The notes below the pieces were generated by a model. The model was not told the origin of the DNA and ran no database searches. It saw only the letters and a list, made by a program, of their open reading frames with translations. 64,000 nt of DNA from positions 720,835 to 784,834 of the forward strand of contig NZ_JAAKGT010000002.1 in assembly GCF_011043625.1 (NCBI RefSeq). Direction: 5' to 3'. Made by a program: the position numbers and the translations under genes. This document shows positions 43,256 through 52,657 of the stretch, in pieces (position 1 is the first letter of the stretch; the number at the start of each line of letters is the position of its first letter). The DNA comes from Caulobacter sp. 602-2. Lineage in GTDB: Bacteria > Pseudomonadota > Alphaproteobacteria > Caulobacterales > Caulobacteraceae.

Positions 43256-43441
43256 TCGCGGGAGACGTCGGGATTCGTGTCCCGAGGCCGAAGGCGCAAC
43301 CGCCCCGGAAACGCTCAGGCAAAAGGACCGCGCGGGTTTAGGAACGCTGGAAAGAAGCCTCCCGAAAGGGCGGCTCGCCGAAGGAGCAAGGCTTCTCTTC
43401 AGGAGAGGCCGGAATCTCTCAGGCCAAAGGGACAGCGGGGG
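43256..43441 (+). ncRNA. Tandem glycine riboswitch
   Basis: Two consecutive aptamers. The first has CGGGAGACG, GCCGAAGGCGCAA and CTCAGGCAAAAGGACCG (to about 43337). The second has CTGGAAAGAAGCC, CGCCGAAGGAGCAAG and CTCTCAGGCCAAAGGGACAG (about 43343-43441). These are the conserved cores of the gcvT element, and it sits 58 bases before gcvT. Glycine binding switches on the cleavage operon. Confidence 0.95.
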
Positions 43442-43498
43442 CGCGACCAACCGGCGAGAGCCGGAACCGTCGCCGACCCCGTTTCGGAGCCCCGCCGC

Positions 43499-44611
43499 GT
43501 GTCCACCGACGATCTCAAGAAGACCCCGCTGTTCGACGCCCACGTGGCGGCCGGCGCCCGCATGGTTCCGTTCGCGGGCTATGCCATGCCCGTGCAGTAC
43601 AAGGACGGCGTGCTGAAAGAGCACCTGTGGACCCGCGAGCACGCGGGCCTGTTCGACGTCTCGCACATGGGCCAGGCCCGCCTGCGCGGCGAGAACCCCG
43701 CCAAGAGCTTCGAAAAGGTGGTCTCGGCCGACTACCAGGGCCTGAAGGCCGGCAAGCAGCGCTACGGCGTGCTGCTGAACGCGCAGGGCGGGATCATCGA
43801 CGACTTGATGACCGCCCGTCCCGACGACGATGGTTTGTTCGTCGTCGTGAACGGCGCCTGCAAGGACAACGACTACAAGATCATCGCCGAGACCCTGGCC
43901 GGCGAAGCCACGGTGGAGCGCCTGGAAGACCGCGCCCTGCTGGCGCTGCAAGGCCCGGAAGCCGCCGCCGTGCTGGCCGCCCACGTGCCGGAAGCCGCGA
44001 CCATGGTGTTCATGGACGCCAAGGCCCTGACCGCCTTCGGCGTTCCCGCCATCATCTCGCGCTCGGGCTACACCGGCGAGGACGGCTACGAGATCTCGGT
44101 GCCGGCCTCGGACGCCGCCCGCATCTGGAACACCCTGCTGGAAGACGAGCGCGTCAAGCCGATCGGCCTGGGCGCCCGCGACAGCCTGCGCCTGGAAGCG
44201 GGCCTGCCGCTCTACGGCCACGACCTGGACGAGACGGTCTCGCCGATCGAGGCGGGCCTGAACTTCGCCGTCGGCAAGAGCCGCCGCGAGGCCGGCGACT
44301 ATCTGGGCGCTGACCGCATCGCCAAGGAGCTGGCCGGCGAGCTGGCCCGCGTCCGCGTGAACCTGAAGGTGCTGGAAGGCGCCCCGGCCCGCGAAGGCGC
44401 CGACATCGCCGACGCTGACGGAAACGTCATCGGCAAGGTCACCAGCGGCGGCTTCGGCCCCAGCTTCGGCGGCGCCATCGCCATCGGTTTCGTGCCTCCG
44501 GCCTTCGCCGTGATCGGCGCGACGCTGAAAGTCATCGTCCGGGGCAAGCCGGCGGCCGCAGAGGTCGTCGCCTCCCCGTTCGTTCCCACCCGTTACGTCC
44601 GCAAACTCTGA
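43499..44611 (+). CDS. gcvT: Glycine cleavage system T protein (aminomethyltransferase)
   Basis: This 370-residue THF-dependent enzyme takes the aminomethyl group from lipoyl-GcvH, making 5,10-methylene-THF and NH3. It shows [48 protein letters not shown] and [20 protein letters not shown]. The GTG at 43499 gives the usual start. It is first gene of gcvT-gcvH-gcvPA-gcvPB and is controlled by the tandem glycine riboswitch immediately upstream. gcvH follows after 14 bases. Confidence 0.97.
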   Translation: MSTDDLKKTPLFDAHVAAGARMVPFAGYAMPVQYKDGVLKEHLWTREHAGLFDVSHMGQARLRGENPAKSFEKVVSADYQGLKAGKQRYGVLLNAQGGIIDDLMTARPDDDGLFVVVNGACKDNDYKIIAETLAGEATVERLEDRALLALQGPEAAAVLAAHVPEAATMVFMDAKALTAFGVPAIISRSGYTGEDGYEISVPASDAARIWNTLLEDERVKPIGLGARDSLRLEAGLPLYGHDLDETVSPIEAGLNFAVGKSRREAGDYLGADRIAKELAGELARVRVNLKVLEGAPAREGADIADADGNVIGKVTSGGFGPSFGGAIAIGFVPPAFAVIGATLKVIVRGKPAAAEVVASPFVPTRYVRKL

Positions 44612-44625
44612 TCAAGGGCCGAGAG

Positions 44626-44991
44626 ATGCGCTTTACCAAAGACCATGAATGGGTCGCCGTCGAAGGCGACATCGCCACCGTCGGCATCACCGCCTACGCC
44701 GCCGAGCAACTGGGCGACGTGGTGTTCGTCGAGGTGCCGGAAGTCGGCAAGACCGTGGCTCAGGGCGAAGGCCTGGCCGTCGTCGAGAGCGTCAAGGCCG
44801 CCTCGGACGTCTACGCCCCGGTGTCGGGCGAGGTCGTGGAAGCCAACGCCGAACTGGGCGATGCGCCGGAAACCGTCAACGCCGCGCCGGAAGCCGGCGG
44901 CTGGTTCGCCAAGCTGAAGCTGTCCAACCCGGCCGAGGTCGACGCCCTGATGGACCGCGACGCCTACGAGGCGTTCCTGGCGACGCTCTAA
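44626..44991 (+). CDS. gcvH: Glycine cleavage system H protein
   Basis: This 121-residue lipoyl carrier shuttles the aminomethyl arm between the P, T and L proteins. The lipoylation site is K57 in [10 protein letters not shown]. Other blocks are [35 protein letters not shown] and [14 protein letters not shown]. Length is normal. A family B repeat separates it from gcvPA (117-base gap), so the operon is broken by a mobile-type repeat that could affect relative expression. Confidence 0.98.
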   Translation: MRFTKDHEWVAVEGDIATVGITAYAAEQLGDVVFVEVPEVGKTVAQGEGLAVVESVKAASDVYAPVSGEVVEANAELGDAPETVNAAPEAGGWFAKLKLSNPAEVDALMDRDAYEAFLATL

Positions 44992-45005
44992 GCCGCTTTT
45001 CTCGT

Positions 45006-45086
45006 GTCATCCCGGACGGCGCGAAGCGTCGATCCGGGATCTCGCCCACCGGGCGCCGGAGATCCCGGCGCTTCGGTCGGGATGAC
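45006..45086. repeat. Family B repeat inside the gcv operon
   Basis: GTCATCCCGGACGGCGCGAAG, GATCCGGGATCTCGCCC, its inverse, and TTCGGTCGGGATGAC, between gcvH and gcvPA. It is shorter than the other copies. Confidence 0.85.
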
Positions 45087-45107
45087 AAATCCTAGGTGCT
45101 TCTCCCC

Positions 45108-46451
45108 ATGCGCTACCTCCCCCTGACCCCCGAAGACCGCGCCGACATGCTCGGCGTGATCGGCGCGGGCTCGATCGACGACCTGTTCGTCGACGTGCCG
45201 GCCGTCGCCCGCCGCAGCGAGCCTGTGGACCTGCCCCATCACGCCGGCGAGCTTGAAGTCGAGCGCGAGATGCTGCGCCTGTCGCGCCGCAACCGCTCGG
45301 CCGCCGAGGGGCCGTTCTTCGTCGGGGCCGGGGCCTATCGCCACCACGTGCCGGCCACGGTGGACCACATCATCCAGCGGTCGGAATTCCTGACCAGCTA
45401 CACGCCCTACCAGCCGGAAATCGCCCAGGGCACGCTGCAGGTGCTGTTCGAGTTCCAGAGCCAGGTCGCCGCCCTGACCGGCATGGATGTGGCCAACGCC
45501 TCGCTCTATGACGGTTCGACCGCCACGGCCGAGGCCGTGATGATGGCCCAGCGCGTCACCCGCAAGAACAAGGCCGTGCTGTCGGGCGGCGTCCACCCGC
45601 ACTATGTCGGCGCGGTCGAGACCCTGGCCCACGCCGCCGGCGTGGCCACCCTCCGCCTGCCGGCCGCCATCGACGCCGAGGACGCGGTGATCGCCGCCAT
45701 CGACGCCGACACCGCCTGCGTCGTGGTGCAGACCCCCAACGTGTTCGGCACGGCCACCGACGTTTCCAAGATAGCCGAGGCGGCCCACGCCGCCGGCGCC
45801 CTGCTGATCGTGGTCACCACCGAAGCCGTCTCGTACGGCCTGCTGAAGTCGCCGGGCGCCATGGGCGCCGACATCGCCGTGGCCGAGGGCCAGTCGATCG
45901 GCAACGGCCTGAACTTCGGCGGTCCTTACGTCGGCCTCTTCGCCTGCCGCGAAAAGTTCGTCCGCCAGGCCCCCGGCCGTCTTTGCGGTGAAACGGTCGA
46001 CGCCGACGGCAAGCGCGGCTTCGTGCTGACGCTGTCGACCCGCGAGCAGCACATCCGCCGCGACAAGGCCACGTCCAACATCTGCACCAACAGCGGCCTG
46101 TGCGCCCTGGCCTTCTCGATCCACATGAGCCTCTTGGGCGAGCAGGGCCTGCGCCAGCTGGCCTCGCTGAACCACCAGAAGGCGTTGGCGACCGCCAAGG
46201 CCCTGGCGGCCATCCCGGGCGTCGAGATCCTGACGCCCCGGTTCTTCAACGAGTTCGCCGTGCGCCTGCCCAAGGACGCCGCCGAGGTCGTCGAGACCCT
46301 GGCCGCCCACGGCGTCATCGCCGGCGTGCCCTATTCGCGCCTGGAGCCGGGCTCTGGCCTGGACGACGTGCTGCTGGTCGCCACGACCGAGACCACGCTC
46401 GACACCGACATCACCTTCTTCGCCAAGCTGCTGGCCGGAGCCGTCCAATGA
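45108..46451 (+). CDS. gcvPA: Glycine dehydrogenase (decarboxylating) subunit 1
   Basis: This 447-residue N-terminal half of the split P protein, with GcvPB, decarboxylates glycine and loads the aminomethyl group onto GcvH. It shows [51 protein letters not shown] and [13 protein letters not shown] at 45108 gives the family start [11 protein letters not shown]; a GTG at 45096 would add four residues. It overlaps gcvPB by ATGA, so the two halves are co-translated. Confidence 0.97.
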   Translation: MRYLPLTPEDRADMLGVIGAGSIDDLFVDVPAVARRSEPVDLPHHAGELEVEREMLRLSRRNRSAAEGPFFVGAGAYRHHVPATVDHIIQRSEFLTSYTPYQPEIAQGTLQVLFEFQSQVAALTGMDVANASLYDGSTATAEAVMMAQRVTRKNKAVLSGGVHPHYVGAVETLAHAAGVATLRLPAAIDAEDAVIAAIDADTACVVVQTPNVFGTATDVSKIAEAAHAAGALLIVVTTEAVSYGLLKSPGAMGADIAVAEGQSIGNGLNFGGPYVGLFACREKFVRQAPGRLCGETVDADGKRGFVLTLSTREQHIRRDKATSNICTNSGLCALAFSIHMSLLGEQGLRQLASLNHQKALATAKALAAIPGVEILTPRFFNEFAVRLPKDAAEVVETLAAHGVIAGVPYSRLEPGSGLDDVLLVATTETTLDTDITFFAKLLAGAVQ

Positions 46452-48019
46452 GCATGAACAATGTCGGACGTCCCACCCGTCCCGAAGCTTCCAACGATGA
46501 CACGGGCTTCGCCTCGCTGTCGGGCGGCCGCGGCCTGCTGCAGGACGAGCCGCTGATCTTCGAACTGGGCGGCTGGAGCAAGACCGGCGTCGACCTGCCG
46601 GACGCGGTTCCCGCCGACGGCGCCCTGGCCGGCCTGACCCGCGACGAGCCGATCGGCCTGCCGGGCCTGTCGGAGCCGGAAGCCGTGCGCCACTACGTGC
46701 GCCTGAGCCAGAAGAACCACGCCATCGATCTGGCGCTCTATCCGCTGGGCTCGTGCACGATGAAGCACAACCCGCGCCTGAACGAGAAGATGGCGCGCCT
46801 GCCGGGCCTGTCGGACATCCACCCGCTGCAGCCGCAGTCGACGGTGCAGGGCGCGATCGAGCTGATGGACCGCCTGGCCCACTGGCTGAAGACCCTGACG
46901 GGCATGCCCGCCGTCGCCCTGTCGCCGAAGGCCGGCGCCCACGGCGAGCTGTGCGGCCTGCTGGCCATCCGCGCCGCCCACGAGGCGGCCGGGAACGGCC
47001 ACCGCAAGACCGTGCTGGCCCCGACCAGCGCCCACGGCACCAACCCGGCCACGGCGGCCTTCTGCGGCTACACGGTCGTGGAAATCGCCCAGACCGACGA
47101 CGGCCGCGTCGATCTCGCCGACCTGGAAGCCAAGCTCGGCGACCACGTGGCCGCGATCATGGTCACCAACCCCAACACCTGCGGCCTGTTCGAGCGTGAC
47201 GTCGTCGAGATCGCCCGCCTGACCCACGCGGCGGGCGCGTACTTCTATTGCGACGGCGCCAACTTCAACGCCATCGTCGGCCGGGTGCGCCCGGGCGACC
47301 TGGGCGTCGACGCCATGCACATCAACCTGCACAAGACCTTCTCGACGCCCCACGGCGGCGGCGGTCCGGGCGCGGGTCCGGTGGTGCTGTCGGAAGCCCT
47401 CGCCCCGTTCGCCCCCACCCCGTGGGTGGTGCATGACGACAGCGGCTACAAGCTGGTCGAGGAAGCCGAAGGCGTCGCCGCCCAGGCCTTCGGCCGGATG
47501 AGCGCCTTCCACGGCCAGATGGGCATGTACGTGCGCGCCTACGCCTACATGCTCAGCCACGGCGCCGACGGCCTGAAGCAGGTGGCCGAGGACGCCGTGC
47601 TGAACGCCAACTACATCAAGGCCCGTCTGAGCGACCTGATGAGCCCGGCCTTCCCCGAAGGCCCGTGCATGCACGAGGCGCTGTTCGACGACGCCTGGCT
47701 GGAAGACACCGGCGTGACCACGCTCGACTTCGCCAAGGCGATGATCGACGAGGGCTTCCACCCGATGACCATGTACTTCCCGCTGGTGGTGCATGGCGCG
47801 ATGCTGATCGAGCCGACCGAGACGGAGTCGAAGGCCGAGCTCGACCGCTTCGTCGACGCCCTGCGCCTGCTGGCCCAGGCCGCCAAGGCCGGCGAGACGG
47901 CCCGCTTCAAGAACGCCCCGCACCTGGCGCCGCTCAAGCGCCTGGACGAGACGCTGGCGGCCCGTAAGCCGAAGTTGAAGTGGAAACCTGTGGCCCCCGC
48001 GCCACTCGCCGCGGAATAG
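46448..48019 (+). CDS. gcvPB: Glycine dehydrogenase (decarboxylating) subunit 2
   Basis: This 523-residue C-terminal half of the P protein carries the PLP lysine, K296 in [17 protein letters not shown]. Other blocks are [26 protein letters not shown]-like [29 protein letters not shown] and [15 protein letters not shown] [14 protein letters not shown]. The ATG overlaps the gcvPA stop. It is the last gene of the operon and a terminator hairpin follows. Confidence 0.97.
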   Translation: MSMNNVGRPTRPEASNDDTGFASLSGGRGLLQDEPLIFELGGWSKTGVDLPDAVPADGALAGLTRDEPIGLPGLSEPEAVRHYVRLSQKNHAIDLALYPLGSCTMKHNPRLNEKMARLPGLSDIHPLQPQSTVQGAIELMDRLAHWLKTLTGMPAVALSPKAGAHGELCGLLAIRAAHEAAGNGHRKTVLAPTSAHGTNPATAAFCGYTVVEIAQTDDGRVDLADLEAKLGDHVAAIMVTNPNTCGLFERDVVEIARLTHAAGAYFYCDGANFNAIVGRVRPGDLGVDAMHINLHKTFSTPHGGGGPGAGPVVLSEALAPFAPTPWVVHDDSGYKLVEEAEGVAAQAFGRMSAFHGQMGMYVRAYAYMLSHGADGLKQVAEDAVLNANYIKARLSDLMSPAFPEGPCMHEALFDDAWLEDTGVTTLDFAKAMIDEGFHPMTMYFPLVVHGAMLIEPTETESKAELDRFVDALRLLAQAAKAGETARFKNAPHLAPLKRLDETLAARKPKLKWKPVAPAPLAAE

Positions 48020-48043
48020 CTGCAACAGCAGCACGAATGCGGA

Positions 48044-48076
48044 ACGGGGCGCCTTTACGGAAGGGCGCCCCGTTTC
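48044..48076 (+). terminator. Terminator of the gcv operon
   Basis: Perfect 10-bp stem ACGGGGCGCC / GGCGCCCCGT (48044-48053 with 48064-48073), followed by a short TT. The T-run is weak but the stem is very stable. Confidence 0.65.
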
Positions 48077-48151
48077 CATATGCAGCTTGTGAGACGAGGG
48101 GGCCGGTCTTTTTCCGGAAACCGGCGGACCACAAGCCCCGTTCAGCCCCCC

Positions 48152-48565
48152 ATGAACCTCGCTATCGCCATGCCGCCCGTGCGCCTCTCCGCCGCCGACG
48201 AACTCGCCCGCGAGCTTCTCGGCCGGATCATTCGCGGCCTGCTCGTGGCTCTGGGCCTGGTGTTCATCGCCGCGGGCTTTCTGATCGCGCCCCTGCCCGG
48301 CCCGATGGGCGTGCCGCTGACGGTCATCGGCCTGATGCTGGTGCTGCGCAACTCGTTCAAGGCCCGCAAGCAGTTCGTCCGCTTCCAGCACGCCCACCCC
48401 AAGCTGGTGTTCCCGCTGCGCCGCCTGCTGCGCCGCGAGCCCGAGGTGGTGCTGGTCGCCTGGCAGCAGGCCCTGCGGATCGAGAAGCTGGTCATCCCGC
48501 GCCGCTGGCGCGTGGCCAAGCGCTGGCGCAAGGCGCTCAAGCGCCGGGGCCAGCGCGCGGTCTAG
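48152..48565 (+). CDS. PGPGW-type transmembrane protein (copy 1)
   Basis: This 137-residue protein has one hydrophobic hairpin: IIRGLLVALGLVFIAAGFLI, the loop APLPGPMGVPL, and TVIGLMLVLRNSF. This is the pattern of the putative transmembrane PGPGW family. A strongly basic, Arg-rich C-terminal tail of about 75 residues (FPLRRLLRREPEVVLVAW) follows. The next gene is a tandem paralogue with the same layout. Function unknown; it may bind membrane lipid or nucleic acid through the basic tail. Confidence 0.8.
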   Translation: MNLAIAMPPVRLSAADELARELLGRIIRGLLVALGLVFIAAGFLIAPLPGPMGVPLTVIGLMLVLRNSFKARKQFVRFQHAHPKLVFPLRRLLRREPEVVLVAWQQALRIEKLVIPRRWRVAKRWRKALKRRGQRAV

Positions 48566-48586
48566 GGGCCCTGTGAGCCTCTCCAG

Positions 48587-49021
48587 ATGACCCGGCGCGA
48601 CCCCAGGGTCGTTCGCCGTCTTTCCAGCCTCCGTCGCCGCCGGCTGGCCTTCGTCGTGCGCGAAACCTTCGCCCGCGTGGCCAGGCTGGCGCTGATCGCC
48701 CTGGGCGTCCTGATCCTGCTGGCCGGCGCGGTGCTGACGCCCCTGCCCGGCCATGTGGGCCTGCCGCTGCTGGTGATCGGGCTGATGGTGGTGCTGCGCA
48801 ATTCCTTCCAGGCCAAGCGCCGCTTCATCCGCTGGCAGCGCCGTCACCCCAAGCTGATCTTCCCCATCCGCCGCCTGATGCGCCGCGAGCCGGAGATCCT
48901 GCTGGTGGCCTGGCAGCAGCTCTTGCGGTCGGAGAAGCTGTTCCTGCGCCGGCCGGGCTGGCGGGTGCTCAAGCGCGGCAGGAAGGCCGTGCGCGGCTGG
49001 GTGCGGCGCAGGACGGCCTGA
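48587..49021 (+). CDS. PGPGW-type transmembrane protein (copy 2)
   Basis: This 144-residue paralogue of the upstream gene has LALIALGVLILLAGAVL, TPLPGHVGLPL, LVIGLMVVLRNSFQAKR and a matching basic tail (FPIRRLMRREPEILLVAW). It differs by a longer Arg-rich N-terminus (RRDPRVVRRLSSLRRRR). The genes are 21 bases apart and evidently arose by duplication and were kept, so they may form a heteromer. Its stop adjoins the stop of the convergent minus-strand gene. Confidence 0.8.
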   Translation: MTRRDPRVVRRLSSLRRRRLAFVVRETFARVARLALIALGVLILLAGAVLTPLPGHVGLPLLVIGLMVVLRNSFQAKRRFIRWQRRHPKLIFPIRRLMRREPEILLVAWQQLLRSEKLFLRRPGWRVLKRGRKAVRGWVRRRTA

Positions 49022-49621
49022 TCAGGGAACGCAGGCGCCCAGGCTGTCGAAGCTTTTGCGCGGCCGGTAGTCGGTGCGGCCCGCCATCTGCGAGAACCGC
49101 TCGCCCTCGGCCCCCTTGGCGGCCGCCACTAGGTCGCGCCCGTCGACCAGGTCGACATAGACGCCGACGATCCCGGCCGCGGGCACGTACTCGAACACGA
49201 CGTTTGGCCGCTTCACATCGCCGAGCAGCAGGCGGGGTCCGGGCGTGTCGTGCGACGACACGGCGACGGTCCGGCGGCCGAGCACCGTCGTGCTGATGTC
49301 GCCCAGCGTCCAGACGTCGCCGGGCCTGGCCTTGTCGGCCGCGACACAAGCCTTGGGCAGCACGAAGCGGAACACTTTGCCGCGCGAGCAGAACAGCTCG
49401 GCGTTGGAGCAGTCGGTCAGGGGCGCGCCCCTCGGGGCCGTGCCGATCTCGGCCTTGACCTTGTAGTCGAGCAGGAGGTCGCCGAACACATGGACCGCCC
49501 GGCCGTCGGCCAGACCGCCCCCCGCCGACGGCTGGGCGAGCACGGGCCGCCCCGCGGCCATGGCGAGGGCCAGCATCACGACGGCGATCGTTGGAGCACA
49601 AAGGCGCAATGAGCCCTCCAT
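49022..49621 (-). CDS. Exported hypothetical protein
   Basis: This protein of about 199 residues has a Sec signal peptide (LCAPTIAVVMLALAMAAGRPVLAQ). The mature part has beta-like strands with four Cys (LTDCSNAELFCSRG, PKACVAAD, LGACVP). The start is uncertain: ATG 49621, or a TTG at 49609 that has GGAGGG just upstream. No family recognised. It is followed directly by the convergent PGPGW gene. A periplasmic, disulfide-bonded protein is expected. Confidence 0.65.
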   Translation of the reverse strand: MEGSLRLCAPTIAVVMLALAMAAGRPVLAQPSAGGGLADGRAVHVFGDLLLDYKVKAEIGTAPRGAPLTDCSNAELFCSRGKVFRFVLPKACVAADKARPGDVWTLGDISTTVLGRRTVAVSSHDTPGPRLLLGDVKRPNVVFEYVPAAGIVGVYVDLVDGRDLVAAAKGAEGERFSQMAGRTDYRPRKSFDSLGACVP

Positions 49622-49713
49622 TGTCACCGCCATCTGCCCAGACGAGGGCGGCCGACACAATCCTGGATAAGCTCAATCACGCTCACCCTCGAAGATTGCG
49701 CGCCGGCGCCGGC

Positions 49714-49750
49714 CAAAGAAAAAGGCGCGGCCCTTGCGAGCCGCGCCTTT
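49714..49750 (-). terminator. Rho-independent terminator of the atp Fo operon
   Basis: Perfect 11-bp stem (49721-49731 with 49740-49750), eight-base loop, then TTCTTT on the minus strand, 26 bases after the atpF stop. Confidence 0.85.
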
Positions 49751-49775
49751 CGATCTTTCAGCCGTCCGGTGAGGA

Positions 49776-50282
49776 CTACTGCAGCTTGCCGCCGATCTGG
49801 CCGATGGCCGCATCGACCAGCGGGTCCGAGCCGGTCGCGACGCGGGCCAGCAGGACCGCTTCGGCCGCCTGGGCGGCGAGGTCGACGGCCGCGGCCTTGA
49901 CGTCCGCGGCGGCCTGGGCCTCGGCCTGGGCGATCTTGCGCTCGGCCATTTCGGCGCGGCGCTTGATCTGCTCCTCGAGCTTCTCCTTGGCCTCGGCTTC
50001 CAGGCGGATCGCGTCCGCCGTGGCCGCCTCGAGCATGGCCGAAGCCTGGCGCTCGGCTTCCTCGCGCTGGGCCTTGACCTCGGCGAGCAGGGCTTGCGCC
50101 TCCTCACGGAGCTTCTGGGCTTCGTCGAGTTCGGCCTGGATCTTGGCCGCATAGCCGTCCAGGGCGCCGAACAGCGCGCCCGGCAGGACCTTCAGCACGA
50201 CCAGCAGGCCGAAGAAGATCACCAGGGCCGCCAGAACCCAGAATTCCGGGTTGGAGAAGCTGAACAGGGATTGGTGTTCCAT
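49776..50282 (-). CDS. atpF: ATP synthase Fo subunit b
   Basis: This 168-residue stator subunit has one N-terminal TM ([20 protein letters not shown]) followed by a long charged helix that forms the peripheral stalk with b'. The [20 protein letters not shown] start of the coiled coil is standard. It is the last gene of atpI-atpB-atpE-atpF'-atpF; the F1 genes are not in the window. The start is 13 bases below the end of the b' gene. Confidence 0.95.
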   Translation of the reverse strand: MEHQSLFSFSNPEFWVLAALVIFFGLLVVLKVLPGALFGALDGYAAKIQAELDEAQKLREEAQALLAEVKAQREEAERQASAMLEAATADAIRLEAEAKEKLEEQIKRRAEMAERKIAQAEAQAAADVKAAAVDLAAQAAEAVLLARVATGSDPLVDAAIGQIGGKLQ

Positions 50283-50295
50283 GATCGGCTACTCC

Positions 50296-50829
50296 TTAGG
50301 CCAGAGCCGCTTTGAGCTCGGCGGCCGAAGCCGTCTTGCCCGTCAGCTTCTCGACGATGGCGCCGGCCGTCTCCTCGGCCACCGTGCGGACGTGGCTCAT
50401 GGCCTCGTCGCGGGCGGTGGTGATCGAGGCTTCGGCCGCGGCCAGCTTTTCGGCCAGCACGGCTTCTTCCTTGGCCTGACGCTCGGCGGCTTGCGCCGAA
50501 GCCTTGGCCTTGGCGTCCGCAGCGGTCTTCTGGGCCTTGGCGCGAGCCTCGGCGACCTCGGCCGCGGCCGCGCGGGCCTGGACCTCGGCTTCGTCCTTCA
50601 GACGACGGGCGTCGGCGATGTCGCCGGCGATCTTGGCGCCGCGTTCATCGATCGCGCCGCTGACGCGGGGCAGCAGGCCCTTCGACAGCACGACGTAGAG
50701 AACGGCGAAGATGAGCAGCAGCCAGACGATCTGACCACCCCAGTGCTCGAACTGGAGCTGCGGAAGACCGCCGCTCTCGTGCGCAGGGGCTTCAGTCGTC
50801 TCGACCGTGCCGTGATTTTCCGTCGCCAT
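50296..50829 (-). CDS. ATP synthase Fo subunit b'
   Basis: This 177-residue second b-type subunit is typical of phototrophs and alphaproteobacteria, which use a b/b' heterodimer stator. It has one TM (QIVWLLLIFAVLYVVLSKGL) preceded by a 30-residue Glu/Thr-rich N-terminus, then a long Ala/Lys/Glu helix. LPRVSGAIDERGAKIAGDI is the family motif at the membrane exit. It lies between the c and b genes in the operon. Confidence 0.94.
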   Translation of the reverse strand: MATENHGTVETTEAPAHESGGLPQLQFEHWGGQIVWLLLIFAVLYVVLSKGLLPRVSGAIDERGAKIAGDIADARRLKDEAEVQARAAAAEVAEARAKAQKTAADAKAKASAQAAERQAKEEAVLAEKLAAAEASITTARDEAMSHVRTVAEETAGAIVEKLTGKTASAAELKAALA

Positions 50830-50943
50830 GGGCGAGGGCGCCTCTCAGCTAACGCCTGCCGACCGATGCGGACGGGCAGGCTCGGTTCTAGAAGATCAAA
50901 GCGCGGCGGGGGCCGTAGGCCGGCCCTCGCCGCGCTCTGGGGA

Positions 50944-51168
50944 TTACGAGAAGAGGATCAGGAAGGCGATGACCAGGGCGAAGATGCCCAGGGCTTCCGT
51001 CAGCGCCATGCCCAGGAACAGCATCGGACGCTCTTGAGCGGCCGCGGTCGGGTTGCGCAGCGCGCCTTGGAAATAGTTGCCGAACATGACGCCCAGGCCG
51101 ACGCCCGCGCCGATCATGCCGAGCATGGCCAGGCCAGCGCCGATGTACTTAGCGGCTTCCGCTTCCAT
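50944..51168 (-). CDS. atpE: ATP synthase Fo subunit c
   Basis: This 74-residue proteolipid forms the rotor ring. It is a two-helix hairpin with a polar loop (ALRNPTAAAQERP) and the proton-carrying carboxylate E58 in LGMALTEALGIFALV. The first helix AGLAMLGMIGAGVGLGVMFG is glycine-rich for tight packing. A usual strong SD (AAGGAGCC) precedes it. It lies third in the operon. Confidence 0.97.
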   Translation of the reverse strand: MEAEAAKYIGAGLAMLGMIGAGVGLGVMFGNYFQGALRNPTAAAQERPMLFLGMALTEALGIFALVIAFLILFS

Positions 51169-51216
51169 TGTGAGGCTCCTTGAGAATTCAGAGATAGGTT
51201 GAAGAGAAAAGGGTGA

Positions 51217-51978
51217 TCAGTGGCTGTCGAGGTGCACGACGTCGTTGAGATAGACGCAGGTGAGCACCGCGAACACGAAGGCCTGAAGGAAGGCCACCAT
51301 GAACTCGAGGGCCGTCAGGGCGATGACGGAGGACAGGGCCAGGGCCGCGCCGGCCCAGCCCAGGACGCCGAGGCCGCCCAGGGCGACGACGAAGCCGGCG
51401 AAGATCTTCAGAACCACGTGGCCGCCCAGCATGTTGCCGAACAGACGAAGGCCAAGGGTGATCGGACGGATCAGGAACGAGAGGATCTCGATCGGCACCA
51501 GCAGGAAGTACAGCGGCCACGGCACGCCCGACGGGGCGAACAGCTTGAAGAACTTGATGCCGTTCTTGGCGAAGCCGACGCCGATCACCGTCAGGATGAC
51601 CATGATGCCCAGGGTCAGGGTCACGGCCAGCTGCGAGGTGGCGGTGAACACCAGGAACATGCCCTGCAGGTTCATGAACAGCACGAACGCGAACAGGGTG
51701 AAGACGAAGGGCAGGAACTTCTTGCCGTCGTGGCCGATGATCGACTCGGCCAATCCGTCGACGAGCCCGTAGAGCATCTCGCCCACGGTCTGCAGTCGGC
51801 CCGGCACCACGGCCTTGCGGGCGGCGGCGGCGTAGAACACCACGATCAGGGTCGCGGCCAGCAGCATCGCGAACACCGAGTTGGTGATCGACAGGTCGAT
51901 AGCGCCCAGGCCCGGAACGGTCACGGTCGGCAGTTCCACGATCTTCTGGATCTGGAACTGGTGCATCGGATCGGCCAT
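51217..51978 (-). CDS. atpB: ATP synthase Fo subunit a
   Basis: This 253-residue proton-channel subunit has the essential Arg in PITLGLRLFGNMLGGHVV, FVFTLFAFVLFMNLQGMF and the C-terminal VFAVLTCVYLNDVVH helix. It conducts protons to and from the c ring. It starts five bases below the end of the atpI gene and about 50 bases before atpE. Length is normal for alphaproteobacteria. Confidence 0.97.
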   Translation of the reverse strand: MADPMHQFQIQKIVELPTVTVPGLGAIDLSITNSVFAMLLAATLIVVFYAAAARKAVVPGRLQTVGEMLYGLVDGLAESIIGHDGKKFLPFVFTLFAFVLFMNLQGMFLVFTATSQLAVTLTLGIMVILTVIGVGFAKNGIKFFKLFAPSGVPWPLYFLLVPIEILSFLIRPITLGLRLFGNMLGGHVVLKIFAGFVVALGGLGVLGWAGAALALSSVIALTALEFMVAFLQAFVFAVLTCVYLNDVVHLDSH

Positions 51979-51983
51979 CGGCC

Positions 51984-52355
51984 CTAGTCTCTCTTCTGCT
52001 TGGGGGCGGTTGGCCCGTCCCCGTTGTCTACATCCTCGGCCTTCGCCTTGGACGCCTGCGCGCTCAGTTTCGTCGCCTTGCGGACGACGGAGAATATCGC
52101 GAGACCCGTGCCGATCAGCAGACCGCCGACCATCCCCCAAGGCCCCGTGCCGACGTAATGGTCGAGCAGCCAGCCGAAGCCGAGCCCCACCAGAACGCCC
52201 CCGATCAAATCCGCCAGGAGGCGATAGCCGTCCTGGGATGCCTTCTCGCCCGCCGCCTTGACGGGCTTTTCCGCCGCCTTCCGCGCCTCGAAAGCGTCGA
52301 GCCGAGCGTCGAGGCTTTGAAAAGCCTTGTCGTTCGGTTCGTCGGCCTTGGGCAT
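51984..52355 (-). CDS. atpI: ATP synthase subunit I (AtpI)
   Basis: This 123-residue non-structural Fo assembly factor has two TM helices (DLIGGVLVGLGFGWLLDHYV and GMVGGLLIGTGLAIFSVV) between charged ends. It fits the alphaproteobacterial AtpI pattern (DYRL/RLLADLIGG near the first helix). It may help c-ring assembly or Mg2+ uptake for the ATPase. It is the first gene of the operon, about 80 bases downstream of a candidate promoter. Confidence 0.9.
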   Translation of the reverse strand: MPKADEPNDKAFQSLDARLDAFEARKAAEKPVKAAGEKASQDGYRLLADLIGGVLVGLGFGWLLDHYVGTGPWGMVGGLLIGTGLAIFSVVRKATKLSAQASKAKAEDVDNGDGPTAPKQKRD

Positions 52356-52434
52356 GGGAAGCGGTCAGGTCCGAAAGCGCCCGCAGACGCGCCTGAAGAA
52401 GGCGCTTTTTCGGCCGGCTTGATCGCGGCGGAAC

Positions 52435-52460
52435 CTATAGGGCGCGCTGCGGTGCGTCAA
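52435..52460 (-). promoter_or_regulatory. Candidate promoter of the atp Fo operon
   Basis: On the minus strand, TTGACG (52460-52455), 14 bases, then TATAGG (52440-52435). This fits the Caulobacter housekeeping pattern of TTGACG with a short spacer. The rest of the 302-base gap up to 52657 shows a CTCCAA/TTTGGAG hairpin before the DUF6481 gene and no gene. Confidence 0.45.
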
Positions 52461-52657
52461 GATTGTGGAGAAACTACGCAAGGCGCTGTTTTCGCGAGGG
52501 AATTTCCGCAGGGTCAGCCTGACCACGGAATCCGGGTCTTTCAGACGGCCGGTCGCTCGCGCGCGACATTCCGTCCGTCGGCGAATGCGGCCCCTCCAAT
52601 TGCTTTTTGGAGCGTTTTGGGGTTTAGAGACGCGCCTCTCCAACAGCACGAAGTTTC

